Assembly (NCBI RefSeq): GCF_014529705.1
Contig: NZ_JAANIH010000015.1
Coordinates: forward strand, 90,001 to 154,000
DNA length: 64,000 nt
Source: Bradyrhizobium campsiandrae
Lineage (GTDB): Bacteria > Pseudomonadota > Alphaproteobacteria > Rhizobiales > Xanthobacteraceae
Direction: 5' to 3'
Position 1 is the first letter of the stretch. Each line of letters begins with the position of its first letter. The notes beneath the pieces were generated by a model. That model ran no database searches. It was not told the origin of the DNA and saw only the letters and a program-made list of their open reading frames with translations. This document shows positions 7,811 through 15,660 of this stretch, in pieces. Made by a program: the position numbers and the translations under genes.

Positions 7811-8611
7811 TCACTCTGCCGCCTGGCGCGGCGCACGTGCCAGCCGCAGCAGCGCGTCATCGTCCACCGTCTTGATCGGCGTGAAATCGCGATGCGCGAT
7901 GTACTCCGGCCGCGTCGGTGTGCGAATGTAGTTCGAAACCGCATTCAGCGTCAGGTAGACGATCTTGCGCGGGTAGGGCGTGATGTTGCCGCTTGATCCA
8001 TGCACGAGATTGCCGTGGAACATCAGCATGCCGCCGGGCTTGCCAGTCGGGGCCACGATGCCGCCCTGCTTGACCAGGCGCGTCACGGTGTCCTCGTCCA
8101 GCGTCCACAGCGGGTACGAGGTGGTCGAAAGATCGTGCGAGGCCTGCAGGTCGCCGGCGTTCTGGCTGCGCGGCACCAGCATCAGGGGGCCGTTGATCGG
8201 CATCACCTCGTCGAGGAAGATCGCGATGTTCATCGCGCGCGGCTCCGGCATGCCGTCGTCGCGCTTCCAGGTGCCGTAATCCTGGTGCCACTGCCAGACG
8301 TCGCCGGTGAAGGCCGATTTCGCGTTGATCTTGAACTGGTGCATGTAGACGGGCTCGCCGAACACCTGCTCGACCGGCTCGATCATGCGCGGATGCGCGC
8401 CCAAAATGCCGAACGCCTCATTGTAGAGATGCGCGGCAAAGGCGGTGCGCGGCGCGCCGCTCTTCTCGCGCCAGACCTCGGGCCGGTTGGCGTCATAGAT
8501 GCCGATCGCCTCGCGCGCGAGCAGATCGACCTCCTCCTGGGCAAACAGCTCGGGCAGGAACAGCCAGCCCTCGCGGTGGAAGAACTCCAATTGCTCTCGG
8601 GACAGTTTCAT
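7811..8611 (-). CDS. Phytanoyl-CoA dioxygenase (PhyH) family protein
   Basis: A 266-residue Fe(II)/2-oxoglutarate-dependent oxygenase. The metal triad is visible as His109 and Asp111 (WQWHQDYGTW) and His204 (GNLVHGSSGN); Arg217 (YPRKIVYLTLN) fits 2-oxoglutarate binding. The start is placed at MKLSREQLEFF because GGAGG lies just upstream; the open frame upstream of it is REP sequence. The substrate is unknown; relatives hydroxylate acyl-CoAs, ectoine or small phosphonates. It sits between the GntR regulator and the SAF oxidoreductase, all on the minus strand, with REP elements in both gaps. Confidence 0.88.
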   Translation of the reverse strand: MKLSREQLEFFHREGWLFLPELFAQEEVDLLAREAIGIYDANRPEVWREKSGAPRTAFAAHLYNEAFGILGAHPRMIEPVEQVFGEPVYMHQFKINAKSAFTGDVWQWHQDYGTWKRDDGMPEPRAMNIAIFLDEVMPINGPLMLVPRSQNAGDLQASHDLSTTSYPLWTLDEDTVTRLVKQGGIVAPTGKPGGMLMFHGNLVHGSSGNITPYPRKIVYLTLNAVSNYIRTPTRPEYIAHRDFTPIKTVDDDALLRLARAPRQAAE

Positions 8612-8656
8612 GGGGTCGTCCTCCTGCTTGTCGTTTTGTTTGTTGTTCGCTCCACC

Positions 8657-8742
8657 GTCATGGCCGGACTTGACCCGGCCATCCACGTCTTTGCTTCCAC
8701 GTTAAGAAGAACGTGGATGCCCGGCACAAGGCCGGGCATGAC
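8657..8742. repeat. REP-like palindromic element, family A copy 2
   Basis: An 86-base copy of the family A unit, opening GTCATGGCCGGACTTGACCC and closing GGCCGGGCATGAC, with the inner CCACGT...ACGTGG pair conserved and a different centre. Together with the copy at 7705-7785 it brackets the phyH-like gene. Confidence 0.8.
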
Positions 8743-8748
8743 GGCGTG

Positions 8749-9426
8749 TTACGCCGCCACCTCGTCCGTCGCTCTCAATCTCTCCTCGGTCATCCGTCCC
8801 GCCGTCTGTGCATGCGCCAGCGCGGCGCCTTCGGCCGCGTCAGCGTCGCCCGCGAAAATGTGCTTTGCGATGTCGGCATGTTCGGCCCATGCGCTGCCGC
8901 GATAGTCGAGCTCCGACAGCACGGTCGCCATCGAGCGGCGCATATGCGGCCATTGCGGCGTGATCGTCTCCTCGATCACGGGGTTGCCGGCGAGCTGATA
9001 GATGGCGCGATGAAATTCGACATCGAGCGCGATCAGCTCGGCCAGATCAGTCTTGCGATCGATGCGGCGACCGGCGGCGAGCGCCGCCTCCAGCCGCGCC
9101 CGGCCCGCCGCGTCGGTCGCCGACCGCTCGGCCGCAAGCCGTGCCGCGAGTGCATCGATCGCGCCGCGCACCTCGTAGAGCTGCCGGATGCGCGCGGGAT
9201 CGAGCTGGGTGACTTCAAAGCCGCGCTTGCCGCTTTCGGCGACGAGCCCCTGCCGGTGCAACAGATGCAGCGCATGCGACACCGGCTGGCGCGACACGCC
9301 GAGCTTGTCGGCGAGCTCGTTCTGGCGAATCCGCTGGCCGGGCTCAAGCGTGCGGTCAGAGATCGCCTCCAGGATCCGGGCATAGACCTGGTCGATCAGG
9401 TTGGGGAGCGGGTCGAGCGGGATCAC
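8749..9426 (-). CDS. GntR family transcriptional regulator (FadR/FCD subfamily)
   Basis: A 225-residue regulator. The N-terminal winged helix (PGQRIRQNELADKLGVSRQP, about 29-48) is followed by an FCD ligand domain (about 80-215) with the family's Asp/His metal-site pattern (DVEFHRAIYQLAGNP, and later His residues in WAEHADI). FCD regulators usually sense a carboxylic acid and repress catabolic genes. A perfect 18-base palindrome lies 24 bases before its ATG, so it very probably represses itself and the downstream phyH and SAF genes. Confidence 0.9.
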   Translation of the reverse strand: MIPLDPLPNLIDQVYARILEAISDRTLEPGQRIRQNELADKLGVSRQPVSHALHLLHRQGLVAESGKRGFEVTQLDPARIRQLYEVRGAIDALAARLAAERSATDAAGRARLEAALAAGRRIDRKTDLAELIALDVEFHRAIYQLAGNPVIEETITPQWPHMRRSMATVLSELDYRGSAWAEHADIAKHIFAGDADAAEGAALAHAQTAGRMTEERLRATDEVAA

Positions 9427-9450
9427 GCCTGTAGCTCCAGATCGAGATGG

Positions 9451-9468
9451 AATACGGAATTCCGTATT
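9451..9468. promoter_or_regulatory. Perfect 18-bp palindrome, likely GntR operator
   Basis: AATACGGAATTCCGTATT is identical to its own reverse complement and sits 24 bases upstream of the GntR gene start. Its AT-rich ends and GC-flanked centre stand out from the local GC-rich sequence. This is the expected size and position of an FCD-GntR autoregulatory operator. Confidence 0.7.
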
Positions 9469-9587
9469 CGAAGTTAGCTCAGGAGGGGGCGGCCGTCAAC
9501 GCCACCGCGTCATGGCGCTCCAACCCATTGATCTTGTTGGACCGCCCTACTGTGCATGGGGTTGTTTTCGAAAACGTGCGGCGGCAC

Positions 9588-10400
9588 CTACTCCGCCAGG
9601 AAGCGGCTCACCACCTCGCCGAACTCAAGCGGCGCCTGCTCGAACATCCAGTGGCCGGCATTGTCGATCACCGCGGTCTTGCTGCCGGCGATGTGCGCGG
9701 CCAGCACGCGCCACATCACCGACAAGCTGCCGGTGGTCGCGCCGCCGCCGATCAGCAATGTCGGCGTCTTGATCGCCTGCGCATCGCCGAGCGTGTAGGG
9801 CCGGCGCTGCTCGTTGATCTGGCCGAGCAAGGTCAGCGTGTTGTCGCGCAGTTGCTGCTTGGCCGCCGCTGGCACGCGCCGCCACGCGCCGTCGCCTTCG
9901 ATGCCGTCATAGAAATTCTGCAGCGCGCCCTCGATGTCGCCGGCGCGGATCATCTCGACCGAGCGGATCGTCTTCGCCGCCAGCGGCGGATGCGCCGGCG
10001 TGCCCTCCGGCACCGGCAGGCTGGCATCGAGGTCGCCGCCGGGCTCGGCCAGCACCAGCTTGTGCAGCAGATCCGGCCGCGCCTGCGCGATGCGAAAGGC
10101 GATGTGCCCGCCGCGCGAATGGCCCATCAGGTCGACGGGGCCGGGCTCGACCTGCTCGATGAAGGCGATGGTATCGGCGACATGCTGCGCCATCTTGTAA
10201 TCGTCGCCGACAGCATCCCAATGCTCGGGAAAGAAATGCCGCAGGCTGATCGCGATCACCCGATGGTTCTTCGACAGCGGGCCGAGCACCGGATACCAGG
10301 TACGGAAATCACCTAGCGTGCCGTGCACGCAGACCAGCGGCCGGCCCTCGCCGACGTCGAGATAAGCCATGTCGTAACCGTTGACGCGAAAGCTCTGCAT
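9588..10400 (-). CDS. Alpha/beta hydrolase (paralog of the next gene)
   Basis: A 270-residue alpha/beta hydrolase. It has the HG oxyanion motif (VCVHGTLGDFRTW), the nucleophile GHSRGG (Ser about 96), and a terminal catalytic His in DNAGHWMFEQAP. It starts 2 bases after the end of a paralogous hydrolase with the same motifs in the same order, so the pair is a tandem duplication and almost certainly one transcript. The downstream gene on this strand is the GntR regulator, about 160 bases on. Substrate unknown; small ester or lactone likely. Confidence 0.85.
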   Translation of the reverse strand: MQSFRVNGYDMAYLDVGEGRPLVCVHGTLGDFRTWYPVLGPLSKNHRVIAISLRHFFPEHWDAVGDDYKMAQHVADTIAFIEQVEPGPVDLMGHSRGGHIAFRIAQARPDLLHKLVLAEPGGDLDASLPVPEGTPAHPPLAAKTIRSVEMIRAGDIEGALQNFYDGIEGDGAWRRVPAAAKQQLRDNTLTLLGQINEQRRPYTLGDAQAIKTPTLLIGGGATTGSLSVMWRVLAAHIAGSKTAVIDNAGHWMFEQAPLEFGEVVSRFLAE

Positions 10401-10402
10401 GA

Positions 10403-11221
10403 TCAGCTCGCCAGAAAATCCAGCACCACTTCGGAATATTTCTGCGGCGCCTGCTCGAACATCGGATGCGTCGCGTTCGGGATGATCGCCGTCTTGGAAT
10501 AAGGCACATGCGCGGCGAGCGCGTGCAGCACCTTCGGCAAGAGGCCCTTGGTGCGCGCGCCCAGGATGAACAGCGTCGGCATCTTGATCTGTTCCGCATC
10601 CGCCTTCGAGAACGGCGGGCGATTGTCGCGAACCTGGCCAATGAGGGTATAGGCGTTGTCACGCAAATTCTGCTTCACCATCGCCGGCAGCCGCGGCCAG
10701 GTGCCGGCGCCTTCCAGCGTGTCGACGAACACGGCAAGGCCGCCGTCAACATCGCCCGCCGCGATCTTTTCTGCCGAAGCCGTAAATCGCGCCAGCAGCG
10801 GCGAGGGGCCGCCGACATAGTCCGGATCGAGGCTCGCATCGAGCTCGCCCCCGGGCTCGGCCAGCACCAGCCGGCGCAACAGATCGGGCCGCTGCTGCGC
10901 CACGCGAAAGCAGATGTGCCCGCCGCGGGAATGGCCCATCAGGTCGACGGGGCCGAGGTCCAGCTTCTCGACAAAGGCGATGACGTCACTGACATGCTGC
11001 GCGATCGAATAGGTATCGCCAACGCCGTCCCACTTCGCCGGGAAGAAGTGCCGCAAGGAGGGGACGATCATCCGGTGCCGCTGCGTCAGCGGCCCGAGCA
11101 CGCAGCCCCAGACACGGAAATCCGAGAGCGAGCCGTGCACGCAGACCAGCGGTGGCCTGTCTCTGTCATCGCCCACGTCGAGATAGGGCATGTCATAACC
11201 AAAGACGTAGAGGCTTTGCAT
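10403..11221 (-). CDS. Alpha/beta hydrolase (paralog of the preceding gene)
   Basis: A 272-residue alpha/beta hydrolase beginning MQSLYVFGYDMPYLDVG, very similar to its neighbour's MQSFRVNGYDMAYLDVG. Shared features are VCVHGSLSDFRVW, GHSRGGHI (nucleophile Ser), LVLAEPGGELDASL and the catalytic His in PNATHPMFEQAP. The start is set by this shared N-terminus; the frame is open for 135 codons upstream but overlaps the divergent ogt region and has no ribosome site. First gene of the two-hydrolase unit; divergent from ogt. Confidence 0.85.
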   Translation of the reverse strand: MQSLYVFGYDMPYLDVGDDRDRPPLVCVHGSLSDFRVWGCVLGPLTQRHRMIVPSLRHFFPAKWDGVGDTYSIAQHVSDVIAFVEKLDLGPVDLMGHSRGGHICFRVAQQRPDLLRRLVLAEPGGELDASLDPDYVGGPSPLLARFTASAEKIAAGDVDGGLAVFVDTLEGAGTWPRLPAMVKQNLRDNAYTLIGQVRDNRPPFSKADAEQIKMPTLFILGARTKGLLPKVLHALAAHVPYSKTAIIPNATHPMFEQAPQKYSEVVLDFLAS

Positions 11222-11357
11222 TCTGGACTCGCTAGCGGGCGGAACTCCTGTGCAAGATTCCCGGAAACCGGGTGGATCGCAACTATTTCCAAGCCTAGAT
11301 TTAGGCCGAGAGCACAATGGGGGCATGCGAGAAGGACGCAAGCTCAGGAACCACGCC

Positions 11358-11900
11358 ATGACCGACCAGCATTTTGCCCTGTTCGACACCAGGATCGGCC
11401 TCTGCGCGATCGCCTGGGGCCCGCGCGGCATCAACGGCACGCAGCTCCCGATGGGCGGCGAGCAGAAGATCCGCACCCGCATCAGCCAGCGCCATGCCGA
11501 CGCCACCGAGGCCGAGCCGACGCCTGAGGTGCAGCACGCGATCGACCGCATGACCAAGCTGCTCGCGGGCGAGCCTGATGACCTCACCGACATCGCGCTC
11601 GATCTCGACGGCGTGCCCGAGTTCAACCGCGGCGTCTACGGGATTGCCCGTGCGATCCCGCCTGGCAAGACCATCACCTACGGCGACATCGCCAAGCAGC
11701 TCGGCGGCGTTCAGCTGTCGCGCGATGTCGGCCAGGCCCTCGGCCGCAACCCGTGCCCGATCGTCGTGCCCTGCCATCGCGTGCTCGCGGCCGGCAACAA
11801 GCCCGGCGGCTTCTCGGCCAATGGCGGCGTGGTGACCAAGCTGAAGATGCTGGAGATCGAAGGCGCGCTGGTGAACCACACGCCGAGCTTGTTCGATTGA
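11358..11900 (+). CDS. ogt: Methylated-DNA--[protein]-cysteine S-methyltransferase
   Basis: A 180-residue suicide DNA repair protein that takes the methyl group from O6-methylguanine onto its own cysteine. The active-site motif PCHRV is intact, preceded by PPGKTITYGDIAKQLG (helix-turn-helix that enters the minor groove) and followed by GGFSANGG. The ATG at 11358 has AGGA 8 nt upstream; an alternative ATG lies at 11325. No Ada-type regulatory domain is present. It is a single gene between the divergent hydrolase pair and a convergent acyl-CoA synthetase 3 bases away. Confidence 0.92.
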   Translation: MTDQHFALFDTRIGLCAIAWGPRGINGTQLPMGGEQKIRTRISQRHADATEAEPTPEVQHAIDRMTKLLAGEPDDLTDIALDLDGVPEFNRGVYGIARAIPPGKTITYGDIAKQLGGVQLSRDVGQALGRNPCPIVVPCHRVLAAGNKPGGFSANGGVVTKLKMLEIEGALVNHTPSLFD

Positions 11901-11903
11901 GGC

Positions 11904-13448
11904 TCAAATCTTTGCCGTCGTTTTCGGCCAATATCTGTCGCGCAGATGCCGCTTCACCAGCTTGCCCGTCGGCGTACGCGGCAGCTCGGCTTCGAAATCG
12001 ATTGAGCGCGGGCACTTGATGGCCGACAGACGTGTCTTGCAATAGGCGATCAGCTCGGCCTCCAGCGCCTTGCCAGCGCGCGTCATGTCGTGCGGCTGCA
12101 CCACGGCCTTGACCTCTTCGCCCATCTCCTCGTTCGGCACGCCGAACACCGCGACGTCGGCGACCTCGGGGTGAGTGATCAGCAAGTCCTCGGTCTCCTG
12201 CGGATAGATGTTCACGCCGCCGGAGATGATCATGTAGGACTTGCGGTCGGTGAGATAGAGGAAGCCATCCTTGTCGAGATAGCCGACGTCGCCGAGCGTC
12301 GACCAGCCCCTGGCGTTGTAGGCCTTCTTCGTCTTCTCAGGGTCGTTGTGATAGGTGAAAGCGGGCGCGTCGGCAAAGTAGACCGTGCCGATCTCGCCTG
12401 TCGGCTGCTCCTCGTCGTTCTCGTCCAGAATTTTGATCTTGCCGACCACGGCGCGGCCGACGCTGCCGCGATGCTCCAGCCATTGCTGCGAGCTGCACAC
12501 GGTGACGCCGTTACCTTCCGAACCCGCGTAATACTCGATCAGGATCGGCCCCCACCATTCGATCATCCTGGCCTTGACGTCGATCGGGCAGGGCGCCGCG
12601 GCGTGGATCGCGCCCTTCAGCGTCGAGACGTTGTACTTTGCGCGGACATCGTCTGGCAGCTTCAGCATACGCACGAACATGGTCGGCACGAGCTGGGATT
12701 GCGTGACCTTGTATCTCTCGACCAGCCCGAGAAAATCCTCGGCGTCGAAATGCTCCATGATGATGGAGGTGCCGCCGAGCACGATCGCCATCATGTTGAA
12801 GCGCAAGGGAGCCGCGTGATAGAGCGGCGCGGGCGAGAGATAGATGCTTTCGGCATTCATGCCGCACATGTCGGCGCAGAGCACCTTCAGCAGCGGATTC
12901 GGCGTGTCGATCGCCTTGCCTTCAAACGCCTTCTTGACGCCTTTCGGCCGTCCGGTCGTGCCGGACGAATACAGCATGTCGTAGCCGGCGACCTCGTCTG
13001 CGATCGGCGTGATCGGTTGCGCGGCTGCTTCCTTGTCGTAAGAGCGGAAGCCGGGTAGCGGCTCGTCCATCATGTAGAAGATCGGCTCGCCCGGCGTACC
13101 CTCGATCAGGCCCTTGACCTGGTCGGCGCATTTCGGCGTGGTGATCACGACCTTGGCGCCGCAATCGGCGATGATGTAGTCGATCTCGTCCTGCTTCAGA
13201 TAGCGGCTGATCGCGGTGTAATAGAGCCCGCTGCGTTGCGCCGCCCAGCAGATCTCCATGAAGGCGAGGCGGTTTTCCATCAGCAGTGCGATGTGGTCGC
13301 CGGCCTTCAGCCCCAGCGAGCGAAAGAGTTGCGCGCCCTGGTTCGAGAGTTCGTCTAGCTCGCGATAGGTGATCGCCTTACCGGTGCCGGCCATCTGGTA
13401 GGCGATCTTGTCGGGCGTGGTGCGGGCGTGGATGGAGGGGTGAGACAT
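11904..13448 (-). CDS. AMP-dependent acyl-CoA synthetase
   Basis: A 514-residue ANL-superfamily ligase that makes an acyl-CoA through an acyl-adenylate. The P-loop is LYSSGTTGRPKGVKK (about 172-186), the A5-type motif is YYAGSEGNG, the hinge region is TLGDVGYLDKDGFLYLTDRK, and the catalytic Lys is near the end in TPTGKLVKRHL. It probably activates a medium, long or aryl acid for the adjacent thiolase and the divergent beta-oxidation genes. It is the gene downstream of the thiolase on the minus strand, separated by a REP element. Confidence 0.9.
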   Translation of the reverse strand: MSHPSIHARTTPDKIAYQMAGTGKAITYRELDELSNQGAQLFRSLGLKAGDHIALLMENRLAFMEICWAAQRSGLYYTAISRYLKQDEIDYIIADCGAKVVITTPKCADQVKGLIEGTPGEPIFYMMDEPLPGFRSYDKEAAAQPITPIADEVAGYDMLYSSGTTGRPKGVKKAFEGKAIDTPNPLLKVLCADMCGMNAESIYLSPAPLYHAAPLRFNMMAIVLGGTSIIMEHFDAEDFLGLVERYKVTQSQLVPTMFVRMLKLPDDVRAKYNVSTLKGAIHAAAPCPIDVKARMIEWWGPILIEYYAGSEGNGVTVCSSQQWLEHRGSVGRAVVGKIKILDENDEEQPTGEIGTVYFADAPAFTYHNDPEKTKKAYNARGWSTLGDVGYLDKDGFLYLTDRKSYMIISGGVNIYPQETEDLLITHPEVADVAVFGVPNEEMGEEVKAVVQPHDMTRAGKALEAELIAYCKTRLSAIKCPRSIDFEAELPRTPTGKLVKRHLRDRYWPKTTAKI

Positions 13449-13473
13449 GTCGGAAATCTCGCAACAGAAACGG

Positions 13474-13597
13474 TGTCATCCCGGCAAAGGCCGGGATCCA
13501 TAACCACCGATGCAGATTGTTGAAACGCGATGGCGCTCCAGTTCGCCCTAACCACGAAGTCCAGTGGTTATGGGTCCCGGCCTCCGCCGGGACGACA
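13474..13597. repeat. REP-like palindromic element, family B
   Basis: A 124-base noncoding unit whose ends are complementary: TGTCATCCCGGCAAAGGCCG at the left and a right end reading CGCCGGGACGACA. Each end is itself a hairpin (CCCGGC...GCCGGG) and an inner pair CATAACCAC/GTGGTTATG is exact. It fills the gap between the thiolase and acyl-CoA synthetase genes. Confidence 0.8.
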
Positions 13598-13622
13598 TCG
13601 TTCGTGTGGCGAAGTCTCGGCC

Positions 13623-14795
13623 TTACAACCGCTCCACAATCGTCACGTTGGCCATGCCGCCGCCTTCGCACATGGTCTGAAGGCCGTAGCGCTTGCCGCG
13701 CTGGTGCAGGGCGTGGACCAACGTCGTCATCAGCTTGGTGCCGGAGCCGCCGAGCGGATGGCCGAGCGCAATGGCACCGCCATTGACGTTCAGGCGGGCG
13801 GGATCAGCACCGGTGGTCTTCAGCCAGCCTGCTGGCACCGAGGCGAAGGCCTCGTTGACCTCGAACAGGTCGATATCGTCGATCGTCATGCCGGCCTTTT
13901 CCAGCGCCTTCTTCGTGGCGTGCAAGGGCGCGTCAAGCATGATGACCGGATCGCCGCCGGTCATGGTCATATGATGAATGCGCGCCAGCGGCGTGGCGCC
14001 GAGCTGTTTCAGGCCGCGCTCGCTCACCACCATGACGCCCGAGGCGCCGTCGCAGATCTGGCTGGCGCTGGCCGCGGTGAGCTTGCCGTTCTCGGCGATC
14101 AGCTTGACGCCCTTGATGCCGTCGAGGGTGACATCGAAGCGGATGCCCTCGTCGATGTGATGGGTGTCCTTAGAGCCATCCGCGCGGGTGATCTCCAGCG
14201 GCACGATTTCCTTCTTGAAGTGACCAGCTTGCGTCGCTGCGATCGCGCGCTGATGGCTCTGGAAAGAATATTCGTCGAGGTCGTCCTTCGACAGGCCGTA
14301 CTTCTCGGCCATCATCTCGGCGCCGGTGAACTGGCTGAACACGATGTTCGGATACTTCTTCTCGATGCCCGGGCTCTTGTAATTGCCAAAGCCGTTCTTG
14401 GCCGGCAACTGCGACGACAGGCCCATCGGCACGCGCGTCATCGATTCCACGCCGGCGGCGATCACCACGTCCATGGTGCCGGACATCACGGCTTGCGCCG
14501 CGAAGTGCAGCGCCTGCTGCGAGGAACCGCACTGCCGGTCGATCGAGGTGCCCGGCACGCTCTCCGGCAGTTTCGAGGCCATGATCGCGTTGCGCGCGAC
14601 GTTGTTGGACTGCTCCCCGACCTGCATCACGCAGCCCATGATCACGTCCTCGACCAGGGCGGGATCGACCTTGGTGCGGTCGACCAGCTCGTCCAGCACT
14701 TTCGCGGCGAGATCGGCCGGATGCCAGCCGGCGAGGCGGCCCCCCTTGCGCCCGCCGGCGGTACGCGCTGCGGCGACGATGTAAGCCTCGGCCAT
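13623..14795 (-). CDS. Acetyl-CoA C-acyltransferase (thiolase)
   Basis: A 390-residue thiolase that cleaves 3-ketoacyl-CoA to acetyl-CoA and a shortened acyl-CoA. The nucleophilic Cys is in IDRQCGSSQQ (about residue 89), the second active-site block is NVNGGAIALGHPLGGSG, and the terminal CEGGGMAN carries the second catalytic Cys. The ATG at 14795 is preferred because GGGAGAGA lies 7 nt before it; an in-frame ATG at 14810 overlaps that ribosome site. It is divergent from a TetR regulator and presumably completes the pathway encoded to the right. Confidence 0.92.
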   Translation of the reverse strand: MAEAYIVAAARTAGGRKGGRLAGWHPADLAAKVLDELVDRTKVDPALVEDVIMGCVMQVGEQSNNVARNAIMASKLPESVPGTSIDRQCGSSQQALHFAAQAVMSGTMDVVIAAGVESMTRVPMGLSSQLPAKNGFGNYKSPGIEKKYPNIVFSQFTGAEMMAEKYGLSKDDLDEYSFQSHQRAIAATQAGHFKKEIVPLEITRADGSKDTHHIDEGIRFDVTLDGIKGVKLIAENGKLTAASASQICDGASGVMVVSERGLKQLGATPLARIHHMTMTGGDPVIMLDAPLHATKKALEKAGMTIDDIDLFEVNEAFASVPAGWLKTTGADPARLNVNGGAIALGHPLGGSGTKLMTTLVHALHQRGKRYGLQTMCEGGGMANVTIVERL

Positions 14796-14855
14796 TTCGG
14801 TCTCTCCCATGATTGTTCTGAATTGAGTTGTCGCTGTTTTAAGGGGCAGACTATC

Positions 14856-14878
14856 GTTTAGTCAATCGATCAATTAAC
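14856..14878. promoter_or_regulatory. Imperfect dyad in the thiolase-TetR intergenic region, candidate TetR operator
   Basis: A 23-base AT-rich dyad with outer arms GTTTAGTCAA and ATCAATTAAC around a central ATCGAT-like core. It lies between the divergent thiolase and TetR genes, in a GC-rich background. Position, size and base composition fit a TetR-family operator for fatty or aryl acyl-CoA genes; the symmetry is imperfect. Confidence 0.45.
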
Positions 14879-14945
14879 TCTTGTGGGAAGGCGCTGCTTG
14901 GGCTTATCTGCGGCCCGCCTCAAGCGGCGAGAGCAAGGGATCTCC

Positions 14946-15605
14946 GTGAATACCAGCGTACCGAGCCGGCTCCCCAGCGGGAAAAATTCCACGGCAGAGA
15001 AATTGCTCGTGGCCGCCAGCGAGCTGATGATCGAACGCTCCTCGATCGAGATCTCGCTCTCGGACATCGCGCAGAAGTCGGGCGCCAATGCCGCGCTGGT
15101 CAAATATCATTTCGGCAACAAGGACGGCCTGCTGCTGGCGCTGCTCGCGCGCGATGCCGCGACCGAGATGTCCAATCTCGAATATCTCTTGGCGCAGCCG
15201 ATCACGGCGACGGCGAAGCTGAAGCTGCACATCGCCGGCATCATCCGCGCCTATCACCGGTTCCCCTACATGAACCGGCTGATCCACTATCTGCTGCACG
15301 AGAGCGTGGCTGAGTCCGCCGACGAAGTCTCAAAATTCTTCGTCGCGCCGCTGTTCGACTTTCATCGCCGGCTGCTCGAGGAAGGCGTCAGCCGCGGCGA
15401 GTTCCGCCAGACCGATCCGGTGCTGTTTTACACCAGCCTGATCGGCGCCTGCGATCATCTGTTCTTCGGCCGGCACGCGATGTCTCGCGCGACCGGCGTC
15501 GGCCCGGTCACCGACGACGTCTGCCGGCAATACATCAAGCACATGGAAACGCTGATCTGCGGCGGCATCCTCACGCAAGCCGGGGAAGCTGCCGCGGCCG
15601 GATAA
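14946..15605 (+). CDS. TetR family transcriptional regulator
   Basis: A 219-residue regulator. The N-terminal helix-turn-helix reads AEKLLVAASELMIERSSIEI then LSDIAQKSGANAALVKYHFG; the rest is a mostly helical ligand domain. The GTG at 14946 is chosen because AAGGGA lies 6 nt upstream; an ATG 21 codons earlier is possible. It is divergent from the thiolase and heads the plus-strand set of acyl-CoA genes, so it is the likely repressor of both arms, with an acyl-CoA as the probable inducer. Confidence 0.88.
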   Translation: MNTSVPSRLPSGKNSTAEKLLVAASELMIERSSIEISLSDIAQKSGANAALVKYHFGNKDGLLLALLARDAATEMSNLEYLLAQPITATAKLKLHIAGIIRAYHRFPYMNRLIHYLLHESVAESADEVSKFFVAPLFDFHRRLLEEGVSRGEFRQTDPVLFYTSLIGACDHLFFGRHAMSRATGVGPVTDDVCRQYIKHMETLICGGILTQAGEAAAAG

Positions 15606-15660
15606 TCCGGCCAGGACTCACAAGTCTAGAGAAGAAACGCCCAAGGAAAGGTAGCCTGTC

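Noticed and set aside
6281..7996. Long plus-strand open frame of 571 codons
   Set aside because: It is antisense to the SAF-domain oxidoreductase and runs through a REP element; its His/Arg-rich text has no domain and is a GC-rich frame shadow.
13530..14861. Plus-strand open frame opposite the thiolase
   Set aside because: Antisense of a clear thiolase; composition is typical of high-GC shadows and no motif is present.
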